From positions 1,229,001 to 1,293,000 of the forward strand of contig NZ_CP149932.1 of assembly GCF_037949795.1 (NCBI RefSeq): a stretch of DNA of 64,000 nucleotides, read 5' to 3'. Below are positions 45,996 to 55,700 of this stretch, one piece after another. Position numbers and translations under genes: made by a program. Under the pieces are notes generated by a model that worked only from the letters and a program-made list of their open reading frames with translations, did not search any database and was not told the origin of the DNA. The DNA comes from Thioclava sp. GXIMD2076 (GTDB lineage Bacteria > Pseudomonadota > Alphaproteobacteria > Rhodobacterales > Rhodobacteraceae). Positions within the stretch are counted from its first letter, which is position 1; each line of letters starts with the position of its first letter.

Positions 45996-47507
45996 ATGAG
46001 CTTGCACGAACGCGAGATGGAAGAGCGCAAAGCGCAGGCGACGGGGCTGTCTACGGCGCTGACGGGGCTGCGGATGGCGATGGACGAGCGCGCGCAGGGG
46101 CAGATGGACCTGTGGGATGACTGGATCAAACGTCCCGAATTCTACCCCTCAGCCCGCAATCTGGCGGATTACCTCTCGCTTGCGCCGGGCGAGCTGGCCC
46201 CGTTCGAGGCGCCTTTCGCCTCTTTCGGGATTTCCTCGCTCAACCGTGCCGAACCGCATCTGCGGGCCTCGATCGATGCGGTTCTGGCGTCTCTGGCGCT
46301 AATTTCCGGTCAGGCCGTGGCTGATTATCCGCCGGTCGAGGTCTTTGCTGCGGGGCCTGCACGGCTTGCCGCGCGGCGCGGGCAGATGTTTGGCGCCCGT
46401 CGGCACGCGCCACATGCACGGATCATGGCGAGTCTCGGGATCAACTGCATCACCACCCCGCCGGAGGGCGGCGAGCCGCGCACTGCCGAGAGCTATCTGC
46501 GACACCTGATCGGGGCAGGCGCCGATGCGCTGCGCATCGATCTGTCCTCGGGCGGGCCGGAGGACTGGAGCGGGCTGGCACAGATGGCCCGCGAGGTCGC
46601 GCAGGATCTGGGTCGGCGGGTGCCGGTGCAGATCGACATTGCCGGGCCGCACTGCCGAGTGGCGCGGATGATCGGCGGCCATGGCCGGTTGCGCATCGGC
46701 GACCGGTTCGAGGTCGTCGAAAAACTGGTCAAGGGCGATGTTCCCCGCATCACGCTCAGCCAGCCCGCCCATTGGAAGGCGCTGACAGAGGGGTGTGTGA
46801 TTCGGATCAACGGGGGCAAGTTGCAGGGAGAGGTCGTCCGTAGCGGTCCCGACAGGGTGCGGGTAGAGGTGACCGCGACACCTCCACGGGGCGCACGGCT
46901 CAAACCGGGGATGCCGGTCAGTCTTGCCGGCGCCGAGCCGGAGTTACCACCGCTCGGGCCGGAGGATCTGCCCGCGCTGGAGGTGGCCCTGCGCCATGCC
47001 GATAATCTCAGCGTCTCGTTGCAGACCCCGAAGGCGGTGCAGGCGTTCTTCGCGGAGCTGGAACGGCTCCAGCCGGAGGGGCCGTGGCCGGTGATCATTC
47101 TGCGCATCGAGACAGCGCAGGCATGGCACAACCTTCCCGATCTGATCGTGGCCACCGGCGGGCGCTGCGGGGTGGGGGTGATGATCTCGCGCCCCGAGTT
47201 GGCACTCGAGCTGGGCTATGCGCGGTTGAGCGAGGTGCAGGACACGATCTTCTGGCTGTGCCGTGCGGCAGAGGTGCCGGTGCTCTGGGCGCCCGGCCTC
47301 ATGGAGCGGCTGGTGCAGGAGGGGCGTCAGAGCCGTGCCGAGTGGAACGAGGCGGCGCTGAGCCATCCGGCCGATTGCGTTATGCTTGAGCACGGGCCGC
47401 ATACAATTCGCGCGATCGGGGAAATGTCGGAGGTCCTGCTGCGCGCCGAGCGGTTCATGACGAGGACCAGCGCGCGGCTTGGAGGCTTCGTCCGCTGGTC
47501 TGCATAG
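45996..47507 (+). CDS. Degenerate pyruvate-kinase-like protein
   Basis: A 503-residue protein with a GGAGGAG ribosome site before the ATG at 45996. After about 130 residues of unrelated N-terminus it follows the pyruvate kinase barrel: ARIMASLGINCITTPP, ADALRIDLSSGGPEDW, VQIDIAGPHCRVAR, LPPLGPEDLPALEVAL, and a later GVGVMISRPELALELGYARL where pyruvate kinase has the MVARGDLGVE-type segment. The terminal PK domain is missing. Substrate-binding residues appear changed at several of these sites, so pyruvate kinase activity is doubtful. Similar proteins exist in related genomes, labelled pyruvate kinase. Confidence 0.7.
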   Translation: MSLHEREMEERKAQATGLSTALTGLRMAMDERAQGQMDLWDDWIKRPEFYPSARNLADYLSLAPGELAPFEAPFASFGISSLNRAEPHLRASIDAVLASLALISGQAVADYPPVEVFAAGPARLAARRGQMFGARRHAPHARIMASLGINCITTPPEGGEPRTAESYLRHLIGAGADALRIDLSSGGPEDWSGLAQMAREVAQDLGRRVPVQIDIAGPHCRVARMIGGHGRLRIGDRFEVVEKLVKGDVPRITLSQPAHWKALTEGCVIRINGGKLQGEVVRSGPDRVRVEVTATPPRGARLKPGMPVSLAGAEPELPPLGPEDLPALEVALRHADNLSVSLQTPKAVQAFFAELERLQPEGPWPVIILRIETAQAWHNLPDLIVATGGRCGVGVMISRPELALELGYARLSEVQDTIFWLCRAAEVPVLWAPGLMERLVQEGRQSRAEWNEAALSHPADCVMLEHGPHTIRAIGEMSEVLLRAERFMTRTSARLGGFVRWSA

Positions 47508-47517
47508 CGGGCTGGGG

Positions 47518-47958
47518 CTAGTTGGTTTTGCGGCGCGGCGCGAAGGGCAGGGGCATGATGCCGATCCCGTCTTCCAGCAGCGCGCGGGCCTCGTCGGGCT
47601 TGGCCTCGCCATGGATCGCCCGCTCGGGAGCATCGCCCTCATGCATGGCACGGGCCTCCCGCACGAAATCATCGCCGACATAATCCGAGTTTTTCTCGAT
47701 ATGCTCGCGCAGCTTGGCCATGGCCGCTTCCATCTCGCTGGCCGGAGCGCTCAGCGAGGGGGCTTTTTGCGCTGGGGCGGCGGCCATTTTGCGGGGAGAT
47801 TGCACCGACGGGGCCATCAGGGACTTCGACACATCGGCAGAGCCGCAGACCGCGCAGGTGACCAGTCCCTTGGCGCATTGCGTGTCAAAGGCCTCTCCGG
47901 AGGCGAACCAGCCGTCGAATTGATGTCCATCTGCGCATTTCAGCGTGTAGCGGATCAT
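47518..47958 (-). CDS. DUF1178 family zinc-ribbon-like protein
   Basis: A 146-residue protein. The N-terminus MIRYTLKCADGHQFDGWF and the TCAVCGSADVSKSLMAP segment place four cysteines for a small metal site. A Pro/Ala linker and a C-terminal helical region (YVGDDFVREARAMHEGDA, then EDGIGIMPLPF) complete the DUF1178 pattern. Function unknown. It is convergent with the pyruvate-kinase-like gene, with 10 bases between stops. Confidence 0.88.
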   Translation of the reverse strand: MIRYTLKCADGHQFDGWFASGEAFDTQCAKGLVTCAVCGSADVSKSLMAPSVQSPRKMAAAPAQKAPSLSAPASEMEAAMAKLREHIEKNSDYVGDDFVREARAMHEGDAPERAIHGEAKPDEARALLEDGIGIMPLPFAPRRKTN

Positions 47959-48069
47959 GGATCTACCCTAAAACACCCCGCCCGCGCCCTGTGGCCAATG
48001 CTGATCCGGCACGGAGCGGAGCTTCCCGATTGAACGGCCCCGATCGAGGGCCTGCACTTTCGTGCTCGG

Positions 48070-48096
48070 GTTTACTTAAGCATGATTGCAGTAAAC
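48070..48096. repeat. Inverted repeat between NUDIX and DUF1178 genes
   Basis: GTTTACT and AGTAAAC, a perfect 7-base inverted repeat, are separated by 13 bases that include TTAAG. It lies just downstream of the NUDIX stop and upstream of the DUF1178 gene, both on the minus strand. It could be an operator for DUF1178 or the 3' end of the NUDIX message. It has no GC stem or T-run as a standard terminator would. Confidence 0.4.
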
Positions 48097-48103
48097 GCAA
48101 GAT

Positions 48104-48583
48104 TTATAGCTGCGGCAACCGGTCAGGGAGCTGGTCGGGCAATTCCCGCAGCAGGCGCGCCAGATCGTGTTCCATGACCGATGTCGCGGCTTTGGAGATG
48201 TCCATCCATTTGCGGCGGCGCTGGCCTTTTTCGGGGAATTTTGCCTCCAAACGGATCACGCGGACCACATGCAGATCGACATTGCAACGGCGGGTTATGC
48301 CGTCCTCGAAGAGCTTCTGGTAGGTGTAATGGCCGACGGGGCCATCCTCGCAAAGCCGGCCCACAACGCCCGCCTCTTCCCATGCCTCGCACAGCGCGGT
48401 CTCGCCTGCGGCACAGTCTTTCATCAGCCAGCCCTTGGGGAGGATCCAGCGGCCGCTATCGCGCGAGGTGATCATCAGCACCTGCAGCCGTCCGGCCTTC
48501 ATGCGCAGGCAAAGGGCTGCTTCCTGCGCCGATTTGCCAAGCGCTGTGCGTTCGAGAAGACTGAGCTTGCGGTCGAGTTTCAT
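48104..48583 (-). CDS. NUDIX hydrolase
   Basis: A 159-residue protein from the ATG at 48583 (48634 is an in-frame alternative with a Pro-rich extension). The NUDIX box is WILPKGWLMKDCAAGETAL followed by CEAWEEAGVVG, keeping the catalytic EAWEEAG. It resembles the diphosphoinositol/ADP-ribose type, with a C-terminal FPEKGQRRRKWMDISKA. The substrate is unknown. Confidence 0.87.
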   Translation of the reverse strand: MKLDRKLSLLERTALGKSAQEAALCLRMKAGRLQVLMITSRDSGRWILPKGWLMKDCAAGETALCEAWEEAGVVGRLCEDGPVGHYTYQKLFEDGITRRCNVDLHVVRVIRLEAKFPEKGQRRRKWMDISKAATSVMEHDLARLLRELPDQLPDRLPQL

Positions 48584-48679
48584 TGGGTCTGCGGGCTGCC
48601 TGTTGGGAGGGGGCGGTGTTTGCGCCTTTTCCACAAATCTAGCGCATTCCGGTGACCCGCCAATGACATATAGATGAAT

Positions 48680-49990
48680 TTATACATCTGGAGGTGGTAT
48701 TAAAGGGGCAAGCTGCGCGAGAAAGCCGCTTAAATAGGCAGGATCGGTCTCGGGGAGACCCGAACGGGCAGCGTCCGTCATCGCACGGAAGTCGGGCTGG
48801 GTGAGGGTGGCCATTGCTTGTGCCAACGCATCTGCATCGGGCAGAAGGCGGGCGCCGCCGCAGGCATCGAGCCGCTCATAGGCTTCGCGCGCATTCTCGA
48901 AATGCGGACCGTGCAACAGGGCGCAGCCATAGACCAGCGGCTCGAACGGGGTATGGCCGCCTTTGGGAACGAAGGAAGCTCCGGTGAAACAGGCCGCGGA
49001 TCGGCCATACCAATGGCCCATCTCGCCCAGCGTATCGGCCAGATAGACCGGCCCGGATGGCGGCTCCCCCTGCGAGCGGCGCGCGAGGGTAAAGCCACGG
49101 GCGGTAATCATGCGGGTGATTTCTGTAGCCCGGCGCGGGTGGCGCGGGGCAAGGATCAGACGCAACTCGGGGCGGGATGCAAGGGCTGTGGAAAAGGCCT
49201 CGAGGATCAGTTCTTCCTCGCCCTCATGGGTCGAGGCCGCAAGCCATGTGTTTTGGCGGGTCCAGTCTGCGGGCCAGGGGGCGAGCGGTGGCAGGTTCTG
49301 GGGGACGACAGCCGTTTTGAGGTTGATCCGGGGGAGGACGTGGGTCGCAAGGACTCCCAAGCGCAGGAAGCGTGCCTCGGAAGCGGCCTCCTGTGCAGAG
49401 ACGGCCGTCAGCCCTGCAAGGACGTTGCCGGGGGAGAGGCGCTGCCAGAACCGCGCCGACCCCTCCGACAGCCGCGCTCCGAGCATCAGGCAGGGATGGT
49501 TCGCCTCTTGCATGAGGGCGAAACGGTTGGGCCAGATCTCGTTTTCGATGACGATGAGCGCCGAGGGGCGGTGATGGCGCAGGAAGCGGCGCAGCACCCA
49601 GCGCGCGTCCAGAGGGGCCAGAACGATCCGTGTGCCTGACGGCAGGCTGCCGGCCTCGCGCCAGTTTCGTGCGAGATCCTGTCCGGTAGCAGAGTTGGTG
49701 GTGATGAGCAGGCTATGGCCCTGCGTCACGAGCCAGTCGAGCACCGGACGGGCCGAGGTGAGTTCGCCATTGGAGGCCGCATGCAGCCAGACCGGTCGGG
49801 CTGTATGGGGGAGGGGCTGGCTCGGGCCGGATGGCAGGCCACCCAGCCGCTCCGCCAGCCCCGTGCGGTTTTGCCGCCCGCGCGCCCAGCCCCAGAGGAG
49901 ATGGGCAAGCAGCAAGGGTAGGGCAAGGGACAGGAGCAGGCGGTAACGCAGCAAAGGCAGATCCTCGATCAGGCAGGGGGTGCGCGGCAT
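48680..49990 (-). CDS. waaA: Kdo transferase (WaaA/KdtA-like)
   Basis: A 436-residue glycosyltransferase that adds 3-deoxy-D-manno-octulosonic acid to lipid A. A single N-terminal membrane helix (about 12-30) is followed by LHAASNGELTSARPVLDWL, VIENEIWPNRFALM and GASFVPKGGHTPFEPLVYGC, which are KdtA motifs. The start at 49990 has only a weak ribosome site. It is adjacent to the NUDIX gene on the same strand but without tight coupling. Some genomes of this family carry two such genes, so it may be a paralogue. Confidence 0.88.
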   Translation of the reverse strand: MPRTPCLIEDLPLLRYRLLLSLALPLLLAHLLWGWARGRQNRTGLAERLGGLPSGPSQPLPHTARPVWLHAASNGELTSARPVLDWLVTQGHSLLITTNSATGQDLARNWREAGSLPSGTRIVLAPLDARWVLRRFLRHHRPSALIVIENEIWPNRFALMQEANHPCLMLGARLSEGSARFWQRLSPGNVLAGLTAVSAQEAASEARFLRLGVLATHVLPRINLKTAVVPQNLPPLAPWPADWTRQNTWLAASTHEGEEELILEAFSTALASRPELRLILAPRHPRRATEITRMITARGFTLARRSQGEPPSGPVYLADTLGEMGHWYGRSAACFTGASFVPKGGHTPFEPLVYGCALLHGPHFENAREAYERLDACGGARLLPDADALAQAMATLTQPDFRAMTDAARSGLPETDPAYLSGFLAQLAPLIPPPDV

Positions 49991-50200
49991 CCAAAACCTG
50001 CCACGACCGCAGATGCAAGCCAAGATGACGCGACCTTGGGGCCAAAGGTTACCGGACGCAGGGTTATAGCGGCAACGACATCGCCCCATGCGCAGCGGGC
50101 TTGCCAAGCGCCCGATCCGTTGCGAAGCTTTCCTTGGGGAAGGAAGCGCATCCGAACGGGTGCTTCTGCTATTTTACAGGGATTAACAGGGAGGAGTATT

Positions 50201-51814
50201 ATGGACAATTTCGATTATGTGATCATCGGGGCGGGTTCGGCGGGCTGCGTGCTGGCCAACCGCCTGAGCGCGGATCCGCGCAACCGTGTTCTGCTTCTGG
50301 AGGCGGGTGGCAAGGATAACTACCATTGGGTGCATATTCCGGTGGGTTATCTGTACTGCATCGGGAATCCGCGCACCGATTGGGGCTATAAGACCGCGCC
50401 GGATGCAGGGCTGAACGGGCGCGAACTTCTCTATCCGCGTGGGCGCATCCTTGGCGGGTGCTCGTCGATCAACGGGATGATCTATATGCGCGGGCAGGCG
50501 GCCGATTATGACGGCTGGCGCCAGATGGGATGCACAGGCTGGGGCTGGGATGATGTCCTGCCTTTGTTCATGGCGCAGGAGGATTTCTACCGCGGGGCCT
50601 CGGATCTGCATGGCGCGGGAGGGCCTCTGCGGGTGGAAAAGGCCCGTGTGCGCTGGGATGTTCTGGATGCGTTCCTGGAGGCGGCGGAGCAGGCGGGCTT
50701 TCCGCGAAGTGATGATTTCAACACCGGCACCAATGAAGGCGGCGGGTATTTCCATGTGACCCAGCGTAGTGGCTGGCGTTGGTCTGCCGCGCGGGCGTTT
50801 CTCAACCCCGTAAAATCGCGCCCCAATCTGGAGATCCGCACCGGTGCACAGGTCGAGAGGCTGCGCCTCGAGGGGCGTCGGGTCACAGGCGTGGTCTATC
50901 ATCGGCAGGGCCAGAGCCATGAGGTATCCGCCCATGAGGTGATCCTGTCCGCAGGGGCGGTAGGGTCCGTTCAGGTGCTTGAACTCTCGGGGATCGGCAA
51001 GGCCGAGACACTGGCGGGAATGGGTGTCACCCCCCGCATTGAAAGCGCGAATGTGGGGGAGAACCTGCAGGACCATCTGCAGTTGCGGCTGGTCTATAAG
51101 GTGCAAGGCGTCAAAAGTCTGAACACGATGGCCTCGACCCTTTGGGGCAAAGCCATGATCGGGGCGGAATATGCGCTCAAGCGCTCGGGGCCGATGGCGA
51201 TGGCGCCCAGTCAGGTGGGGGTGTTCACGCGATCCTCGCCCGAGAAAGCGACGCCCGATCTGGAATATCACGTCCAGCCGGTGAGCCTTGATAAATTCGG
51301 GGATGCGGTGCATCCCTTCCCCGGCATGACGGCCAGCGTGTGTAACCTGCGCCCCGAAAGCCGTGGTTCGATCCATATACGTTCGGGCGATTTCCGCGAG
51401 CATCCGGTGATTGCGCCGAACTATCTCTCGACCGAAGGGGACCGGCTGGTTGCGGCACGGGCGATCCGTCAGGTGCGCCATGTGGCAAGCCAGCCCGCCT
51501 TTGCCCGTTTCAACCCCGAGGAATACAAACCCGGGATGCGCTATCAGAGCGACGAGGAGCTGATCGGGGCTGCGGGGGATATCGGAACGACGATCTTCCA
51601 TCCCGTCGGCACCTGCCGAATGGGGATTGATGACGAATCGGTAGTCGATACGCGGCTACGCGTGCGCGGGGTCGAGGGGCTGCGCATTGCCGATGCCTCG
51701 ATCATGCCGTCCATTCCCTCGGGCAATACCAATGCACCGACCATGATGATCGCCGAGAAAGCCGCGCGCATGATCCTTGAGGATGCACGCGCGGGCAGTA
51801 TGGCGGCCGAGTGA
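50201..51814 (+). CDS. GMC-family oxidoreductase, choline dehydrogenase-like
   Basis: A 537-residue FAD alcohol dehydrogenase, with a GGGAGGAG ribosome site before the ATG. The ADP-binding GAGSAG is at residues 10-15 and LLLEAGG follows. GMC signatures are PRGRILGGCSSINGMIYMRG in part and SAGAVGSVQVLELSGIG. The active-site histidine is in FHPVGTCRMG, and the C-terminal ADASIMPSIPSGNTNAPTMM is intact. Related enzymes oxidise choline or other alcohols, but no betB, betC or betI is nearby, so the substrate is open. Confidence 0.92.
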   Translation: MDNFDYVIIGAGSAGCVLANRLSADPRNRVLLLEAGGKDNYHWVHIPVGYLYCIGNPRTDWGYKTAPDAGLNGRELLYPRGRILGGCSSINGMIYMRGQAADYDGWRQMGCTGWGWDDVLPLFMAQEDFYRGASDLHGAGGPLRVEKARVRWDVLDAFLEAAEQAGFPRSDDFNTGTNEGGGYFHVTQRSGWRWSAARAFLNPVKSRPNLEIRTGAQVERLRLEGRRVTGVVYHRQGQSHEVSAHEVILSAGAVGSVQVLELSGIGKAETLAGMGVTPRIESANVGENLQDHLQLRLVYKVQGVKSLNTMASTLWGKAMIGAEYALKRSGPMAMAPSQVGVFTRSSPEKATPDLEYHVQPVSLDKFGDAVHPFPGMTASVCNLRPESRGSIHIRSGDFREHPVIAPNYLSTEGDRLVAARAIRQVRHVASQPAFARFNPEEYKPGMRYQSDEELIGAAGDIGTTIFHPVGTCRMGIDDESVVDTRLRVRGVEGLRIADASIMPSIPSGNTNAPTMMIAEKAARMILEDARAGSMAAE

Positions 51815-51976
51815 TTACTTCTCGGTCTTCTTGGCTGCGGCCTTCATGCGGGCCAGCAGGGCGGCTTTATCCGCCTTGCCACCGAAGGGGTTCTTGTCGC
51901 TGCCCTTGGCGTTATGTTCGGCGTGGCGCGGCGCATTCTTGTCAGAGGGCGCATTGCCGGATTTGCTGTAATCCAT
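51815..51976 (-). CDS. 53-residue basic, hydrophilic small protein
   Basis: A frame from the ATG at 51976 to TAA at 51815, with GGAG about eight bases upstream. It reads MDYSKSGNAPSDKNAPRHAE, then NAKGSDKNPFGGKADKAALL and ends with a Lys/Ala-rich helix. It is charged, has no cysteine and no membrane segment. It directly abuts the convergent GMC stop. I recall comparable small proteins in related genomes, with no assigned function. Confidence 0.75.
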   Translation of the reverse strand: MDYSKSGNAPSDKNAPRHAEHNAKGSDKNPFGGKADKAALLARMKAAAKKTEK

Positions 51977-52091
51977 GATCTGGTCTCCTTGGCTTCTATC
52001 TCCCTGCCAGAGCGCGGCATATCCGGCAAGTCTGTTCTTGGGGCGATCCGCCCGCGCTGGGCCAAATCGGGCGTTGCCCGGATAAATGGAA

Positions 52092-52123
52092 AACGGCTAC
52101 CGGGATCTCTCCCGATAGCCGTT
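52092..52123 (-). terminator. Terminator after the secreted repeat protein
   Basis: A 14-position stem (AACGGCTACCGGGA / TCCCGATAGCCGTT, one mismatch) has a TCTC loop. On the minus strand it is followed by TTTCC. Confidence 0.75.
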
Positions 52124-52163
52124 CGTGTTGCCCTATGCCCGAAGGCCGGGGCGCTTGGTCCGC

Positions 52164-52574
52164 TTAGCGACCGGTGCCGATATAGGGAGTCGCGATCGGT
52201 GCGACCGAGGTGCGCGAGGTCCCGTTGAGAACGTAATCGGCGTTCTGGATGTTGTTGTCGCGGCGCGCGCTGTCGACGGTGACCAGCTCGGCCAGCGTGT
52301 AGTCGGAAGCGTTCACACCCAGCTGTGCGGCCAGCTGTGCTTTGCCGTGGCTGCCTGCCGAGGCATCCGCACGGTTCTCGTGGTTCAGGAAGTAGTTGGC
52401 TTTCTCGACATCGCCATCACGACGGGCTTCGTTGATGTTGTTCAGCTCGGCGGTGGTGAATTCGGCGCCGTTCACGTTCAGCAGGGCTGCGAGCTGTGCG
52501 TCATTGCTTTGAGCCGAAGCGATACCTGCGGTTGCTGCAACGATCAGGGCGGCGGCGGTCAGAATGGTTTTCAT
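52164..52574 (-). CDS. Secreted protein with two internal repeats
   Basis: A 136-residue protein from the ATG at 52574, with TGGAGATAGAGAT as ribosome site. The signal peptide ends GIASAQS. Two 43-residue repeats (26-68 and 79-121) share 21 of 43 positions, with AQLAA at the start, VN, AEL, ARRD and A.Y.LN at the same places in each. No cysteine or membrane segment is present in the mature part. Function unknown; it is presumably periplasmic. It sits downstream of the RND pump operon, on the same strand, behind its own upstream region that contains a copy of the pump operator. Confidence 0.85.
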   Translation of the reverse strand: MKTILTAAALIVAATAGIASAQSNDAQLAALLNVNGAEFTTAELNNINEARRDGDVEKANYFLNHENRADASAGSHGKAQLAAQLGVNASDYTLAELVTVDSARRDNNIQNADYVLNGTSRTSVAPIATPYIGTGR

Positions 52575-52713
52575 ATCTCTATCTCCAGTGATGTGCCGGG
52601 TCAGTGCCATCCGGCGTGTTCTTGATGAGTGATATCTAGCAATGTGCACCTTAATAGGTAATTCCCCAAAACTATCCTTTTGATGTGCGTAAAAAAACAC
52701 AAACGCCCCTTGA

Positions 52714-52735
52714 AACTGAACTATTAAGTTCAAAA
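52714..52735 (-). promoter_or_regulatory. Operator-like inverted repeat, second copy
   Basis: TGAAC-N6-GTTCA (52717-52732) is a perfect 5-base inverted repeat inside the longer element that matches the copy at 57046 in 17 of 19 bases across AACTGAACTATTNNGTTCA. It lies upstream of the secreted repeat protein and overlaps the T-run side of the RND terminator. Confidence 0.6.
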
Positions 52736-52763
52736 GGCCCCGATGACTGATCATCGGGGCCTT
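52734..52763 (-). terminator. Terminator of the RND efflux operon
   Basis: A perfect 13-bp stem (AAGGCCCCGATGA / TCATCGGGGCCTT) has a four-base loop. On the minus strand it is followed by TTTTG. It lies 24 bases past the pump stop. Confidence 0.9.
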
Positions 52764-52786
52764 ACTGGAGTGGTTTGCCTTATGGC

Positions 52787-55700
52787 TCAGCCTGCGGCTA
52801 TCTTCCGTTCGCGGGCCTTGCGCCATGCCTGATCGGAGGGCGAGATGAAGGTGTAGAACATCGGCACCACGAAGAGGGTGAAGAGCGTGCCGATGATCAG
52901 ACCGGAGAACATCACGACCCCCATCGCCTGACGGGCCGCAGCCCCTGCGCCCTCGGCGATCACCAGGGGGATCACCGCAAGCGCCATGGCGGCGGTGGTC
53001 ATCAGGATCGGGCGCAGGCGGGTGCGAGCGGCGGCGATGATCGCCTCGCGTCGCATCAACCCGTGCTCCTCGCGCTGCTGGTTGGCAAACTCGACCATCA
53101 GGATCCCGTGCTTGGTGATCAGGCCCACAAGGGTGATCAGGCCGACCTGGGAGTAGATGTTGAGTGTGCCGAGCCCGATATTGAGCGGCAGGAGCGCCCC
53201 GAAGATCGTCAGCGGAACCGTCATCAGGATGATGAAGGGGTCGCGGAAGCTCTCGAATTGCGCGGCCAGCACCAGATAGATCACCAGAATGGCCGCCGCA
53301 AAGGCGATGACGATGGTGTTGCCCTGCGTGACCTCCAGCCGCGACTGGCCGGAATAATCGATGAAGAATCCGTCGGGGATGGTCTCGTTGGCGATTTTCT
53401 GGATTTCTGCCAGACCTTCACCGGTGGAAACCGTGGGCAGGGGGAGGGCGGTGATGGTGGAAGAGTTGAGCTGGTTGAACTGCTCGATGGCCGCAGAACG
53501 CACGCCGCCTTCGATCTTCACCAGCGCCGAGAGCGGCACCATTTCGCCGGTCGAGGCGCGCACGAAGTAATTGCCCAGCTCCTCGGGGTTCTGGCGGAAG
53601 TTGCGCGGCACTTGCGTGATGATGTCATAGCTGTTCGAATCGCGGTCGAACTGCGCGACAGAGCCACCGCCCACCAGAAGGCCCAGCGTTTGCCCGATCT
53701 GGCTGATCGGCACATTGAGCGAGGCGGCGCGGTCACGGTCGATGGTCACCTGCACCTCGGGCGCATCATAGCTGAGCGAGTTCTGCACGATGATGAACTT
53801 GCCCGACTGCATGGCCTTCTGGGTGATCTCCGCCGAGACTTCGGCCACGCGGGACGAGCTGTTGACCGACTGGATGATGACCGAGATCGGCAGGCCACCA
53901 CCGGCCCCCGGCAGGGTGGGCGGCGCGAAGGCGAAGCCCTGAAGGCCCGGCGATCTGTTCAGCCCTGCCTGAATATCCTGCTGGACCTCGGCCTGCGAAC
54001 GGTCGCGATCGGCCCAGTCCTTGAGCTGCCAGATCTCGATCCCCTGACCGTCATCGCCGCCGAAGCCCGCGATCGAGAAGCTCTGCCGCACCTCGGGGAT
54101 GTCCTTTGTGTTCTCGTCCACCTGCTTGATATAGGCCGAGGTATAGCGGTCGGTCGCGTATTTGGGGCCCTTCATGATGGCAAAGAGCGCGCCCTGATCC
54201 TCTTCGGGGGCCAGTTCGGTGGAGGTTTTGGTGAACATGAAGCCGGTGGTGCCTACGAGCACCAAGACGATCAGCAGCGTGACCCAGCGCATGTTCAGCG
54301 ATCCGGTCACGCGGCGCTCGTAGAAGCCCGCGAGCTTTTCGAAGATGCGGTCCACAAAGCCCTGGAAACCGCCTGCATGCCCCGATTTGAGGATCCGCCC
54401 CGACATCATCGGCGTGATGGTCAGCGCGATAATGCCCGACAGGATCACCGATCCGGCCAAAGTGAAGGCGAACTCGGTGAAGAGCGCCCCCGTGAGGCCG
54501 CCGGTAAAGGCCAGCGGTGCGAGAACGGCGGCCAGCGTGATGGTCATCGCGATGACCGGACCGGTGATCTCCTTCATGCCTTTGACGGCGGCGGGGATCG
54601 GTTTCATACCGTCCTCGATGTGGCGGTGGATGTTTTCCACCACCACGATGGCGTCATCCACCACCAGACCGATGGCCAGAACCATCGCCAGCAATGTCAG
54701 CAGGTTGATCGAGTATCCCAGCGCCAGAAGCACCGCCATCACCCCCACGAGCGAGAGCGGGATCGTGATGATGGGCATCAGAACCGAGCGCACCGAGCCG
54801 AGGAACAGCAAGATCACCAGCACCACGATGATCACGGCTTCGGCGATCGTGTGGAACACCTCCTCGATGGAGGCCGAGATGGTCTCGGTGGAGTCGTAGA
54901 CGTTCTGAATTTCCATGCCCTCGGGCAGAGAGGCATTGATCGAGGGCAGCGCATCGATCACCGCCTGAGCCGTGTCGAGCGGGTTGGCCGCAGGCGTCGG
55001 CATCACGCCGATAAAGGTGCCCGACTGGCCATTGAAGCTGACAATCTCGCCCGCCTCGTCCGAAGCCAGCTCGACCCGTGCCACATCGCGCAGCCGGATG
55101 ACGCTATCGCCCTCGCCACGGATTGGCAGTGCGCCGAACGCCTCGGGTGAGGACAGCGTGGATTTGAGTGTGATCGACTGGGTATAGAAATCGTTCTCGG
55201 TCGCACCGGGGGCCGACAGGAAGTTCGAGGCCTGAATGGCCTGCAGCACTTCTGCCGCGGTCACGCCGCGTGCCGCGAGTTTTTTCGGGTCGATCCAGAC
55301 GCGCATCGCATAGGTCGAGCCACCGATGATCTGGATCTCGGCCACACCCTGAATGGTGGACATGCGGGGACGGATGACGCGGTCGAGATATTCGGTCAGC
55401 TGCTCCTGCGTCATATTGGGGTTGGTCGCGGCCAGATACATCAGTGCGAAGGTCATCCCCGTGCCCTTGACGATCTGCGGATCTTCCGCGCCATCGGGCA
55501 GATCGGAGCGCACCTGCTGGACCTTGGCCAGCACTTCGGTCAGCGCCACATCGGGATTGGCACCGAGTTTCATATTGACCGAGACGGTGGAGACCGAAGG
55601 CCGCGAGGAGGAGGTGACGAAGTCGATATTCTCGGTGGTGGCCACCGCCGCCGAGATCGGCGCGGTGATAAAGCCCTGAATGAGATCGGGCGCCGCCCCC

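Noticed and set aside
48104..48583. NUDIX box with missing consensus Glu and Arg as a sign of inactivity
   Set aside because: The catalytic EAWEEAG is kept, and the PKGW-type box without those two residues occurs in a known subgroup.
52775..55150. 791-codon open frame on the plus strand
   Set aside because: It lies entirely opposite the RND pump gene, is extremely rich in Arg, His, Asp and Gly, and has no ribosome site or recognisable domain. It is a mirror of high-GC codon usage.
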